Shown here in pieces: positions 1-7,063 of a stretch of DNA of 8,042 bases. The notes under the pieces were generated by a model. The model searched no databases and was not told the DNA's origin. It saw only the letters and a list, made by a program, of their open reading frames with translations. Origin of the DNA: Candidatus Colimorpha onthohippi (GTDB taxonomy: Bacteria > Bacteroidota > Bacteroidia > Bacteroidales > P3). The stretch spans positions 1-8,042 of the forward strand of contig JAGHVA010000005.1 in the NCBI GenBank assembly GCA_018064565.1, read 5' to 3'. A program made the translations under genes and the position numbers. How positions within the stretch are numbered: position 1 is the first letter of the stretch; each line of letters opens with the position of its first letter.

Positions 1-665
1 CCGAGACATTCGACTGGAATATGCGCATCAAAGACAGACCATTTCGCTTTACGGCAGACCTATATTACAAATATCTCACCCATCTGGTACCCTACACTAT
101 CGACAACCTACGATTGCGATACAATCCCGATGCCGAGGCAACTGGCTATGCCGCAGGTCTGAGTTTGCGCTTGGGTGGAGAATTTGTGGATGGGCTGGAG
201 TCGTGGGCAAGCGTGTCAATAATGCAGACCCAAGAGGATATTGAGGGCGACGGGATAGGATGGATTGCACGGCCTACCGACCAACGGTTCTCGTTCAAAC
301 TGTTTTTTCAAGACTATGTGCCTACGCTGCCATGGTGGCGGATGAGCATCAACATAGTGTATGGCACTGGCATGCCCGTTACATTTCCTTACCAAAAAGA
401 CCGTTCCTCCGAGCATCGACTACCAGCCTATTTTCGTGTAGATTGGGGAAATACCATTGCGTTGTCGCAGATTGAGCCGTGCAGACATTGGAATATATTC
501 AGATATGTTGACGACATACAGCTCTCGGTAGAGGTATTCAACCTGTTCAACTACCACAACGTTGTGTCGTACATCTGGGTAGCCGATTATAGCAATACCT
601 ACTACCCCGTTCCAAACTACCTTACAGCAAGACAGTTAAATCTCAAACTAACTGTCAAGATTTAA
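1..665 (+). CDS. TonB-dependent outer-membrane receptor, C-terminal part (5' truncated by window edge)
   Basis: This is the C-terminal end of a TonB-dependent receptor, an outer-membrane beta-barrel that takes up large substrates using energy from TonB-ExbBD. The first full codon is at position 3 and the frame is open to the window edge, so the ATG at 21 is internal. About 220 residues are visible, out of roughly 700-1000 in a complete receptor. They show the alternating aromatic/polar strands of a barrel and the motif EVFNLFNYHNVVSYIWV (from about visible residue 177), which resembles the 'E(V/L)FNLFN..N' signature near the end of Bacteroidetes receptors. The chain ends NYLTARQLNLKLTVKI, a typical final barrel strand. 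The substrate cannot be told because plug and N-terminal domains are outside the window, and no SusD-like lipoprotein follows. The M16-like gene begins 43 bp downstream with no terminator between, so the two are probably co-transcribed. The family call is firm. Confidence 0.88.
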   Translation, partial: ETFDWNMRIKDRPFRFTADLYYKYLTHLVPYTIDNLRLRYNPDAEATGYAAGLSLRLGGEFVDGLESWASVSIMQTQEDIEGDGIGWIARPTDQRFSFKLFFQDYVPTLPWWRMSINIVYGTGMPVTFPYQKDRSSEHRLPAYFRVDWGNTIALSQIEPCRHWNIFRYVDDIQLSVEVFNLFNYHNVVSYIWVADYSNTYYPVPNYLTARQLNLKLTVKI

Positions 666-708
666 CCCGTTTGGTTTCAAAAATGGTTAAACTATCTCCA
701 AATAAACA

Positions 709-1941
709 ATGAAATATATCGGCAATCTAACCCCACAGATATACAATATCGATGGGCATACAATCTATGGATTTCACTCCGATGCGACCCCCATCGTACG
801 CATCTTGCTCAGTTTCGATGCTGGGTATTTCTATCAGCATCGGATTCTCACAGCCGATGCCGCCAATCAGCTTTTCAGCGAAGGCACCACGATCCATACA
901 GCCCAACAGCTATCAGAATTTGAAGATTTTAGGGGCATCATCATCGAGAAAGACAAGCAGTTTTATACTGCTGACGTCTCGGTATATATGCTTAGAAAAT
1001 ATGCTGACGAGTTTTTGCCGCTATTGCATGAGATGCTTACCCAGCCGCTTTTTGATTCACGAGATTTTGAGATATACAAGACCAAAAAACGTCATGCCAT
1101 CCAAAATCTCGAACTAAAGACGTCGGCAGTAGCACGTAAATTGTATGATGCCGCCATTTATGGTGCGGGGCATCCTCGAAGCCAATTCGCCACTCCTGAT
1201 GATGTTGACAAGCTTGATTTGAACGAAATAAAGCACTTTTTCAATCAGCATTATCGACTTGACCAGGTGCACATCGTCATCGCTGGCAACTACGACTTAC
1301 CGCTTTTGCATATATGTTCCGAGCTATTCGGCGGAACCGCCTATGCAGAGCCAGAGCAGTTGGATCGATGTCTTATCCAGCAGCAGCCGCCACAAAAAAT
1401 AACACATAAGTTAAGCCAATCCAACCAATCGTCGGTACGCATAGGTTACCAACTGCCTATCGCATGGAACCACCCAGACTATACACCACTGATGGTACTC
1501 AACACATTGTTTGGAGGCTATTTCGGTTCAAGACTGATGTCGAATATCCGCGAAGACAAAGGATTTACCTATGGGATAAACAGCTTCACGACAGCCTCAC
1601 GAGATGGTATTTTATTCACCATTGCTTCAGAAATCGCCACCGAAAGTGTAGCCGATGCCATATCGGAGATCCACTATGAGATGGAACGCCTGCGCCAAGA
1701 GGAGGTACCCAACGAAGAGTTGGCTATGGTATGCAAATATATGGAGGGCGACTTCTTGAGAAGCATAGATGGTGTGTTTGAGCGTTCCGAACGGTGCGCA
1801 CAGATGTATTCTGGAGGCATTACAGACCAATTTACACAACAATATCTCAATACCATACAAACTATCACACCGCAACAAATACTGCAAATAGCGCAGAAAT
1901 ACCTGCTGTGCGATAAAATGAACGAAGTAATCGTAAGTTAA
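709..1941 (+). CDS. M16-family (insulinase/pitrilysin-like) protein, apparently non-catalytic
   Basis: This 410-residue protein has the two-domain layout of one M16 half-clamshell. The N-terminal domain (about 1-195) has the 'FDAGYFYQ' strand, and a conserved C-terminal domain is marked by GGYFGSRLMSNIREDKGFTYGI (about 269-290), the classic M16C motif. Where active enzymes carry the zinc motif HxxEH, this one reads AANQLFSEGT (51-60), with neither histidine nor the paired glutamate. It therefore resembles the inactive partner subunits of bacterial M16 pairs, which help form the peptide chamber. No signal peptide is seen, so the protein is probably cytoplasmic. The usual catalytic partner is not beside it in this window. 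The start at 709 is the only one keeping the whole N-terminal domain, and no Shine-Dalgarno is evident. It lies 43 bp after the receptor gene, probably in the same transcript. The family is fairly certain; the lack of activity is inferred from motif loss. Confidence 0.85.
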   Translation: MKYIGNLTPQIYNIDGHTIYGFHSDATPIVRILLSFDAGYFYQHRILTADAANQLFSEGTTIHTAQQLSEFEDFRGIIIEKDKQFYTADVSVYMLRKYADEFLPLLHEMLTQPLFDSRDFEIYKTKKRHAIQNLELKTSAVARKLYDAAIYGAGHPRSQFATPDDVDKLDLNEIKHFFNQHYRLDQVHIVIAGNYDLPLLHICSELFGGTAYAEPEQLDRCLIQQQPPQKITHKLSQSNQSSVRIGYQLPIAWNHPDYTPLMVLNTLFGGYFGSRLMSNIREDKGFTYGINSFTTASRDGILFTIASEIATESVADAISEIHYEMERLRQEEVPNEELAMVCKYMEGDFLRSIDGVFERSERCAQMYSGGITDQFTQQYLNTIQTITPQQILQIAQKYLLCDKMNEVIVS

Positions 1942-1966
1942 GTTAATACAAATCAAAAAAAAATCT

Positions 1967-1974
1967 TAAATTTG
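1967..1974 (+). promoter_or_regulatory. Bacteroidetes-type promoter (-7 element) for the exported TPR-like protein gene
   Basis: TAAATTTG matches the Bacteroidetes primary-sigma -7 consensus TAnnTTTG exactly and is followed by CA. A run of nine A (1955-1963) fills the spacer upstream. The -33 element is weak; the expected place, around 1943-1947, reads GTTAA-like sequence. By the usual spacing, transcription would start near 1980, giving a leader of about 50 nt to the ATG at 2031. The predicted start falls at a run of eight T (1980-1987). No start site has been mapped. Confidence 0.7.
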
Positions 1975-2030
1975 CATCGTTTTTTTTACACAGATATTCA
2001 TAAAGGACCCAATTATATAGATATATAATA

Positions 2031-3434
2031 ATGAATAAACTACGACTTGGATTACTCGTGTGTGCCATGCTGATGCAGGGCATCGTTTGTGCGCAGGCGG
2101 ACGTCAATAGAGACTATTTGCGGTCATATCTAACCCAAAAGATAGACCGTATGTGTCATTGCAAGATGAACAAGCAGATAAAAAACGCTCAATGCAAGCC
2201 AGCCACATTGGTATATCTGCAAAACATAGCGGCGGCACATGTCAAAGCCACTGGAGTAGTGCTCTATTACGGTGAGTTCGACATCAACCCTACTGCTGCC
2301 GTAATCTCTGTAGATCAGTACGATGGTTCGGTAGCCAGCACTTTCTCTACCGAGAGCAGTTATATGTTTGAAAACGTGCAGTATGCAACCACGTTTATCT
2401 GGACTATCAAGGGTATGCGCATAAACGATGAGGGCATAGTAAAGGGTGGGGCGCTCACATTAGAGACCATCGAGATGCCGTTTGCGGAATACAAACTGAT
2501 AGGCGACACCAACATGAAAGACGAGAGCAATTGGGGTATTGCACGCAGCAATTACCTAAAAGCCAAACAGTACGCACAGCCCGAAAATGGTGTCCACACA
2601 CGTCAGATAAACGCCAACCTAAACAAGATAGACAGCCGCTACAACGCACTCTTGGCAAGTGCCGACAAAGCTTACAAAGAGCAGAACTATGCCGTTGCGC
2701 AGAGCTACTATGCACAAGCACAGCAGTTGGACAACAACGAGTATGTCCAGGGGCAGTTGTCGGCGGTACGCACTTATATCGCAGCTCAGCAGTTGGTATC
2801 AAGAACACAGAAAGAGATAGCTCGTGTCAAAAACACCACACGCGCCTACGAGTTAGCGGCTGTAATGAACGATGCTGGCAGACTCTGCAACCGCATAGAC
2901 GATGCCATTGCGGCACAAAAAGAGGGGAATGTAGCCAAAGTGACGCAGTTATATTATGAATTAAAACCTCTTTACGAGTTGCTGTGTACCGTAACCGACG
3001 AGGGTTCAGAAGCCGTAACCGATGAGGCACGCCGCTTTGCAAATAGGTTTAGCCAGGTATCAACCCAGTTCTGTCGCGACTACAATGCCAAGCCAATGCT
3101 TGCGCTGTTCGAAAACAGCAAAACACCCATAGAGGTATCCAACTTTGAAGAAGTCAAAACCCGCACCGCTTCGCAGTATATCTCCAATTTGAGAAAGTTG
3201 GTCAAGGAGCGCTATCATGGCAACGTTCAGATGGAGATGGAAGTATTGGGAATGGAGACCATCGACGACACACATGCCATTTTGATAGTACGCCAATATT
3301 TTCATGGCGACCTGGTTTACTGCGATGAGACCATAAAGAAGGTGTATGTCAAGAAACAAGGCGACAGCATGGTGATAACACAAATGCGGGTAGTTGACAC
3401 TCGGGAGTGCGAGACACAAAAACTGCATAGATAG
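2031..3434 (+). CDS. exported protein of unknown function with TPR-like helical region and possible NTF2-like C-terminal domain
   Basis: I do not recognise this 467-residue protein as a named family. It begins with a clear type I signal peptide (MNKLRLGLLVCAMLMQGIVCAQA), probably cut after residue 23, so it should act in the periplasm or beyond. Cys20 is not in a valid lipobox. A small cysteine cluster follows (C42, C44, C55). Residues 70-160 look beta-rich. Residues about 200-250 form a TPR-like helix pair, with the typical 'ADKAYKEQNYAVAQSYYAQA' pattern, and helices continue to about 350. The last 75 residues, with 'ILIVRQYFHGDLVY' and 'KKVYVKKQGDSMVITQMRVVD', resemble the strands of an NTF2-like domain; this is inferred from pattern only. 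The gene has its own promoter upstream and a strong terminator just after the stop, so it is probably monocistronic. The start at 2031 is fixed by the signal peptide. The coding call is firm; the function is open. Confidence 0.85.
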   Translation: MNKLRLGLLVCAMLMQGIVCAQADVNRDYLRSYLTQKIDRMCHCKMNKQIKNAQCKPATLVYLQNIAAAHVKATGVVLYYGEFDINPTAAVISVDQYDGSVASTFSTESSYMFENVQYATTFIWTIKGMRINDEGIVKGGALTLETIEMPFAEYKLIGDTNMKDESNWGIARSNYLKAKQYAQPENGVHTRQINANLNKIDSRYNALLASADKAYKEQNYAVAQSYYAQAQQLDNNEYVQGQLSAVRTYIAAQQLVSRTQKEIARVKNTTRAYELAAVMNDAGRLCNRIDDAIAAQKEGNVAKVTQLYYELKPLYELLCTVTDEGSEAVTDEARRFANRFSQVSTQFCRDYNAKPMLALFENSKTPIEVSNFEEVKTRTASQYISNLRKLVKERYHGNVQMEMEVLGMETIDDTHAILIVRQYFHGDLVYCDETIKKVYVKKQGDSMVITQMRVVDTRECETQKLHR

Positions 3435-3448
3435 TTTCGACCAATATC

Positions 3449-3493
3449 AAACAGTGAATAATGGGATGATGCCATTATTCACTGTTTTCTTTT
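3449..3493 (+). terminator. strong Rho-independent terminator after the exported TPR-like protein gene
   Basis: A perfect 16-bp stem pairs 3449-3464 (AAACAGTGAATAATGG) with 3472-3487 across a 7-nt GATGATG loop. It is followed by a T-rich tail (TTTTCTTTT, 3485-3493). The hairpin begins 14 nt after the stop codon at 3434. The next gene starts only 27 bp after the tail, so the terminator separates two closely packed genes on the same strand. Confidence 0.87.
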
Positions 3494-3520
3494 GAGAAAG
3501 AACAGTGTGACCACACATCC

Positions 3521-5152
3521 ATGAACCCCCTACACTATATTACGCTGATTGTCGGAATCGTTATCTGCGATTGCTTGATGGCAGTGCAGCCGCCATGCCA
3601 TCCACATCCGTCCGACATCATTATCCTATACGACAACGATGCTCATTGCCAGATAGATGGCTATTCCTACATGAAAGCCTTACGGGATAGTGCAGCGGCT
3701 TATACGCCCAACGTAGTAGTGGTATCGTGCGGCGACTTTGTGTCGGGTTCTACAATGGGTGCCTACTCCAGAGGCGAGTATCCTATACGTGTTGTCAACG
3801 CTGTAGGCTACGACTACACCACGTTGGGCAACCACGAGTTCGATTATGGCATGCAGCAGTTGCACCGTTTTTCCAATCTGCTTTCCGCACAGATTTTGTG
3901 CTGCAACTTCAAATCTGTTACAGCCGACACCACTATCTTTGCACCTTACTCAATTCGGACTCTAAGTGGCGTGCGCATCGCCTTTATCGGGGTTGCCACA
4001 CCTGCTTCTATCAAATCATCATCTCCTCAATATTTTACCGACAGCACAGGCAATATAGGCTACACCTTTCAACACGACAGCCTTTACTCAATAGTACAAC
4101 ACACGGTAAACCTCGTCAAACAACAAGGTGCCGACTATGTGGTAGTACTCTCGCATTTAGGCGACTGCGACGACTCGCCAACTTCAGTTGAACTCATTCA
4201 ACATACTTCGCATATCAATGTAGTGCTTGATGGGCACTCTCATAGTGTAATTCAGCAACGGTATGTTACCAATAGCAACGGCGACAGCACCATCCTCTCG
4301 TCAACAGGAACCCAATTCGATCATATAGGCTGGCTGCATATTCAGCACGCTACAGGTCATATCCAAACACAGCTTATCGATATACCCCAAAATGAAATCA
4401 CTTACAATGCTGTTGCCGACACAATTCTGAAATTAAAGTCGGATTTGTCTGGCATATTCCAGCAGGAGATAGGTTATAGCCAAGCTACACTCCCCATTGT
4501 CAACAGTCAAAACGAACGTATTGTCAGAATGCGTGAAGCCGGGATAGGCAACCTAATCGCAGATGCCTATCGGATAACACTGCACGCTGATGTCGCCATT
4601 ATCAATGGTGGTGCTATCCGTGCGCCCATCCATCAGGGCAGCATCACATTCAACGATATCTACACCGTGTTGCCATTCAACAACCACACCTGTCTGGCGC
4701 TTTTGAGCGGACAGCAGTTGTTGGACTTGCTCGAGGCAGCCAGTGCCAATGCGCCCAATGCCGATGGGAGGTTTCTACAGGTGTCGGGCTTACGATATAC
4801 GATTGACACCACCACACCTTGTCACATAGAGTGGGACGACCTATCCACCCTAAAGAGCATACATGGTGCGCGGCGTGTGTACGATGTTACTATTTATAAT
4901 GCCACATCAGATAGCTATTTGCCCATCCGTCCAAATCAACTATACCGCGTTGCCTCAAACAGCTATGTACTACAAAACATGGGCTGCGGCGTACGGCTCG
5001 ACAACCTGACACTTATCGATATACCTGCCAGCACAGATGTGGATATCCTAAACCAATACATCACAACCAACCTACAACACACAATTCCCGCACGGTATGC
5101 GACTCCCGAACAAAGAATTATTCTAAGCGGAGACAACTATCAACGAGAATAA
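3521..5152 (+). CDS. exported 5'-nucleotidase / 2',3'-cyclic phosphodiesterase-type metallophosphatase (UshA-like)
   Basis: This 543-residue protein has both domains of the UshA/5'-nucleotidase family, which removes phosphate from extracytoplasmic nucleotides so nucleosides can be taken up. An N-terminal hydrophobic signal ends near LMA (about 19-21). The metallophosphatase domain has the two-metal ligand motifs in order: DND-A-H (D40, H42), GD (D72), GNHEFD (N104, H105), SHLGD (H212) and GHSH (H239, H241). The C-terminal substrate domain has GNLIADAYR (343-351), NGGAIR (362-367), FLQVSGLRYTID (418-429) and a late YRVASNSYVL segment, matching nucleotide-binding positions of UshA. The length is close to the roughly 550 residues of UshA. 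No lipobox is seen, so it is probably periplasmic and soluble. I see no canonical TAnnTTTG promoter before it, only a terminator. Exact substrate (AMP, UDP-sugar, cyclic nucleotide) cannot be told from sequence. The family call is firm. Confidence 0.93.
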   Translation: MNPLHYITLIVGIVICDCLMAVQPPCHPHPSDIIILYDNDAHCQIDGYSYMKALRDSAAAYTPNVVVVSCGDFVSGSTMGAYSRGEYPIRVVNAVGYDYTTLGNHEFDYGMQQLHRFSNLLSAQILCCNFKSVTADTTIFAPYSIRTLSGVRIAFIGVATPASIKSSSPQYFTDSTGNIGYTFQHDSLYSIVQHTVNLVKQQGADYVVVLSHLGDCDDSPTSVELIQHTSHINVVLDGHSHSVIQQRYVTNSNGDSTILSSTGTQFDHIGWLHIQHATGHIQTQLIDIPQNEITYNAVADTILKLKSDLSGIFQQEIGYSQATLPIVNSQNERIVRMREAGIGNLIADAYRITLHADVAIINGGAIRAPIHQGSITFNDIYTVLPFNNHTCLALLSGQQLLDLLEAASANAPNADGRFLQVSGLRYTIDTTTPCHIEWDDLSTLKSIHGARRVYDVTIYNATSDSYLPIRPNQLYRVASNSYVLQNMGCGVRLDNLTLIDIPASTDVDILNQYITTNLQHTIPARYATPEQRIILSGDNYQRE

Positions 5153-5185
5153 GCAGGTAGTGCGCCCTATATCAAAAAAAAATAT

Positions 5186-5193
5186 TACCTTTG
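5186..5193 (+). promoter_or_regulatory. Bacteroidetes-type promoter (-7 element) for pruA
   Basis: TACCTTTG is an exact match to TAnnTTTG and is followed by CA. Upstream lies ATC plus nine A (5171-5182), the same arrangement and spacing as the promoter at 1967-1974. A good -33 TTG is not evident; the expected region is about 5160-5166. Transcription should start near 5199, giving a leader of about 65 nt before the ATG at 5266. It lies 34 bp after the nucleotidase stop codon, so pruA has its own promoter whether or not there is read-through. Confidence 0.75.
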
Positions 5194-5208
5194 CAACTCA
5201 AAATACAA

Positions 5209-5232
5209 GCATGTGCTGCAGAAGCATCATGC
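5209..5232 (+). other. small hairpin in the predicted pruA 5' leader
   Basis: GCATGTGCT (5209-5217) pairs with AGCA (5223-5226) and CATGC (5228-5232) across the loop GCAGA, with one bulged T at 5227: nine base pairs in 24 nt. It begins about 10 nt after the predicted start site and ends 33 nt before the start codon. No long U run follows, so it is not an obvious terminator. It could stabilise the leader or mean nothing. Confidence 0.3.
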
Positions 5233-5265
5233 GTTATTATGAATAAACCTTAAAACCTAAAGTAT

Positions 5266-6900
5266 ATGAACAACACTATTTTTTCGTTTCCAAAACCCAC
5301 CAACGAGCCCGTTCGAGGATACAATCCAGGTAGTTCAGACCGCAAGCAAATCAGGTTAGCACTCGACGAGTTGCTCAATACGGTTACTGAAATACCTATT
5401 ATTATAGGAGGCAAAGAAATCCGTACTGGTAATATGGGACAAGTGGTGATGCCCACCGACCACCATCATGTGCTGGCGCAATACCACAAAGTGAGCGAGA
5501 AAGAGGTTCAGATGGCAATAGCAGCAGCTATGGAAGCCCGTCGCGAATGGGCCAATACACCTTGGATGGACAGAGCCAGTGTGTGCCTTAAAATCGCCAC
5601 CCTCATTTGCGGAAAATATCGTTACCTCATCAATGCCGCCACCATGCTCGGTCAAGGCAAGACTACCATGCAGGCAGAGATTGACAGCGCATGCGAGTTG
5701 GCTGATTTCTTGCGCTACAACGCCTACTACATGTCGCAGATATACAGCGACCAGCCGTGTAGCGATGCCGGAACCATCAATTACGTCAACTACCGCCCAT
5801 TAGAAGGGTTTGTACTGGCTGTTACTCCGTTTAACTTCACCTCTATCGCCAGCAATCTGGCTATGAGTCCTGTGCTGATGGGCAACGTAACAATATGGAA
5901 ACCATCTACTACTGCCCTACTCAGCAACTATCTGTTGATGAAGATCTACAAAGAGGCGGGGCTCCCCGATGGTGTAGTCAATTTCTTGCCAGGAAGCGGT
6001 TCGCTTATCGGCAGCGTGGCATTTGCCAACCCCGATTTTGCTGGCGTCCACTTTACGGGAAGCACCAAGACATTCAATAGCTTCTGGAAGTCTATCGGCG
6101 ACAACATATCCACCTATCGCACCTATCCTAAGATTGTAGGCGAGACTGGCGGTAAAGACTTTATTTTTGCCCACCACTCCGCCAATGCCCGACAAGTGGC
6201 GACGGCTATTGTGCGCGGAGCTTTTGAATATCAGGGGCAGAAGTGTTCAGCAGCCTCTCGCGCCTACCTGCCAGCCTCGCTGTGGCCTGAGGTAAAACAG
6301 ATTGTAGGCGAGATGATTGCAGACATCAAGGTTGGCGATGTGCGCGACTTTTCGGCATTCGTCAATGCTGTAATCGACGAAACATCGTTCGACAATTGCA
6401 TGCGCTATATAGAGGACGCCAAGCAAAGTGCCGATGCCGAGATAGTGTTTGGCGGCACTGGCGACAAAAGCGTGGGCTATTTTGTTCAGCCTACCGTTAT
6501 ATTGGCAAAAAAGCCTGACTACAAATCCATGTGCGAGGAGATATTCGGACCCATCATTACCATTTATGTGTACGAGGACAATCAATATGAGCAGACCTTG
6601 CAACTCTGCAACAGCACATCGCCCTATGCGCTCACAGGTGCTATATTCAGCACCTGCCGCAAAGCACTACGCCAAGCCGACGAGATACTGAAATATGCAG
6701 CAGGAAACATATACTACAACGACAAGCCCACTGGTGCGGTAGTAGGTCAGCAGCCTTTTGGCGGTGCAAGATCCAGTGGCACCAACGACAAAGCTGGATC
6801 CTACCTAAACCTGCTCCGCTGGGTGTCGCCGCAAGCAGTAAAGGAGACATTTGCCCCTGCCGAGCAATACAGCTACCCATTTGTGAGCAGCGAAGAATAA
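5266..6900 (+). CDS. pruA: L-glutamate gamma-semialdehyde dehydrogenase (1-pyrroline-5-carboxylate dehydrogenase)
   Basis: This enzyme oxidises L-glutamate gamma-semialdehyde, formed by hydrolysis of 1-pyrroline-5-carboxylate, to glutamate with NAD+. It is the second step of proline breakdown and also serves arginine/ornithine breakdown. At 544 residues it is the usual length of the stand-alone form. The N-terminal 'PTNEPVRGYNPGSSDR' is typical of this subfamily. ALDH hallmarks are all present: TPFNF with N190, WKPS with K212, FTGST (263-267), general base E293 in GETGGKD, nucleophile C327 in GQKCSAASR, and EEIFGP with E425. It is cytoplasmic, with no signal peptide. It has its own promoter at 5186-5193 and a probable terminator downstream, so it is likely transcribed alone. 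No proline dehydrogenase (putA/prodh) is in the window; in many bacteria the two are separate genes. The start at 5266 follows an A-rich leader and gives the expected N-terminus. The call is confident. Confidence 0.95.
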   Translation: MNNTIFSFPKPTNEPVRGYNPGSSDRKQIRLALDELLNTVTEIPIIIGGKEIRTGNMGQVVMPTDHHHVLAQYHKVSEKEVQMAIAAAMEARREWANTPWMDRASVCLKIATLICGKYRYLINAATMLGQGKTTMQAEIDSACELADFLRYNAYYMSQIYSDQPCSDAGTINYVNYRPLEGFVLAVTPFNFTSIASNLAMSPVLMGNVTIWKPSTTALLSNYLLMKIYKEAGLPDGVVNFLPGSGSLIGSVAFANPDFAGVHFTGSTKTFNSFWKSIGDNISTYRTYPKIVGETGGKDFIFAHHSANARQVATAIVRGAFEYQGQKCSAASRAYLPASLWPEVKQIVGEMIADIKVGDVRDFSAFVNAVIDETSFDNCMRYIEDAKQSADAEIVFGGTGDKSVGYFVQPTVILAKKPDYKSMCEEIFGPIITIYVYEDNQYEQTLQLCNSTSPYALTGAIFSTCRKALRQADEILKYAAGNIYYNDKPTGAVVGQQPFGGARSSGTNDKAGSYLNLLRWVSPQAVKETFAPAEQYSYPFVSSEE

Positions 6901-6928
6901 AAGAATGACTTTGTTGCTTTGCAACCGT

Positions 6929-6980
6929 CGGTTTAGATAAGCCCAGCGCAGCAAGCCTGGCTTATAGAAACCGTTTGTTT
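6929..6980 (+). terminator. probable intrinsic terminator of pruA
   Basis: A two-part stem starts 29 nt after the pruA stop. CGGTTT (6929-6934) pairs with AAACCG (6968-6973), and ATAAGCC (6937-6943) pairs with GGCTTAT (6959-6965), separated by a 2x2 internal loop (AG/AG). The inner stem can extend to AG/CT with one bulged C (6944). A T-rich tail, TTTGTTT (6974-6980), follows. The tail is imperfect, so this is probable rather than certain. Confidence 0.6.
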
Positions 6981-7037
6981 CATCTGGTGCAAACAGAGAG
7001 AGATGTGCCCAAACGTAACCGAACCTGAAGAAGCAAG

Positions 7038-7054
7038 TAATTTTGATATTTTTG
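7038..7054 (+). promoter_or_regulatory. two candidate -7 elements at the edge of the octamer array
   Basis: TAATTTTG (7038-7045) and TATTTTTG (7047-7054) both fit TAnnTTTG, 9 bp apart. They are the only exact matches I found between pruA and the beta-barrel gene. No -33 TTG is obvious upstream, and T-rich sequence makes chance matches likely. If either is used, the RNA would carry the whole array in a leader of about 200 nt. Confidence 0.3.
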
Positions 7055-7063
7055 GATTTTTTG

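Noticed and set aside
2455..2959. Long out-of-frame open readings on both strands inside the exported TPR-like gene
   Set aside because: They overlap a gene with a signal peptide, domain pattern, promoter and terminator. Their translations are rich in Cys, Arg and His with no domain pattern, as expected of shadow frames.
3528..3590. Lipoprotein signal for the nucleotidase at IVICDC
   Set aside because: The residues before the cysteine (V-I) do not fit the lipobox, which needs a small residue at -1; an ordinary signal peptidase I site at LMA fits better.
6905..6940. An 11-codon reading frame (MTLLLCNRRFR) right after pruA
   Set aside because: It is very short, ends inside the terminator hairpin, has no ribosome binding signal, and does not precede a gene closely enough to be a leader peptide.
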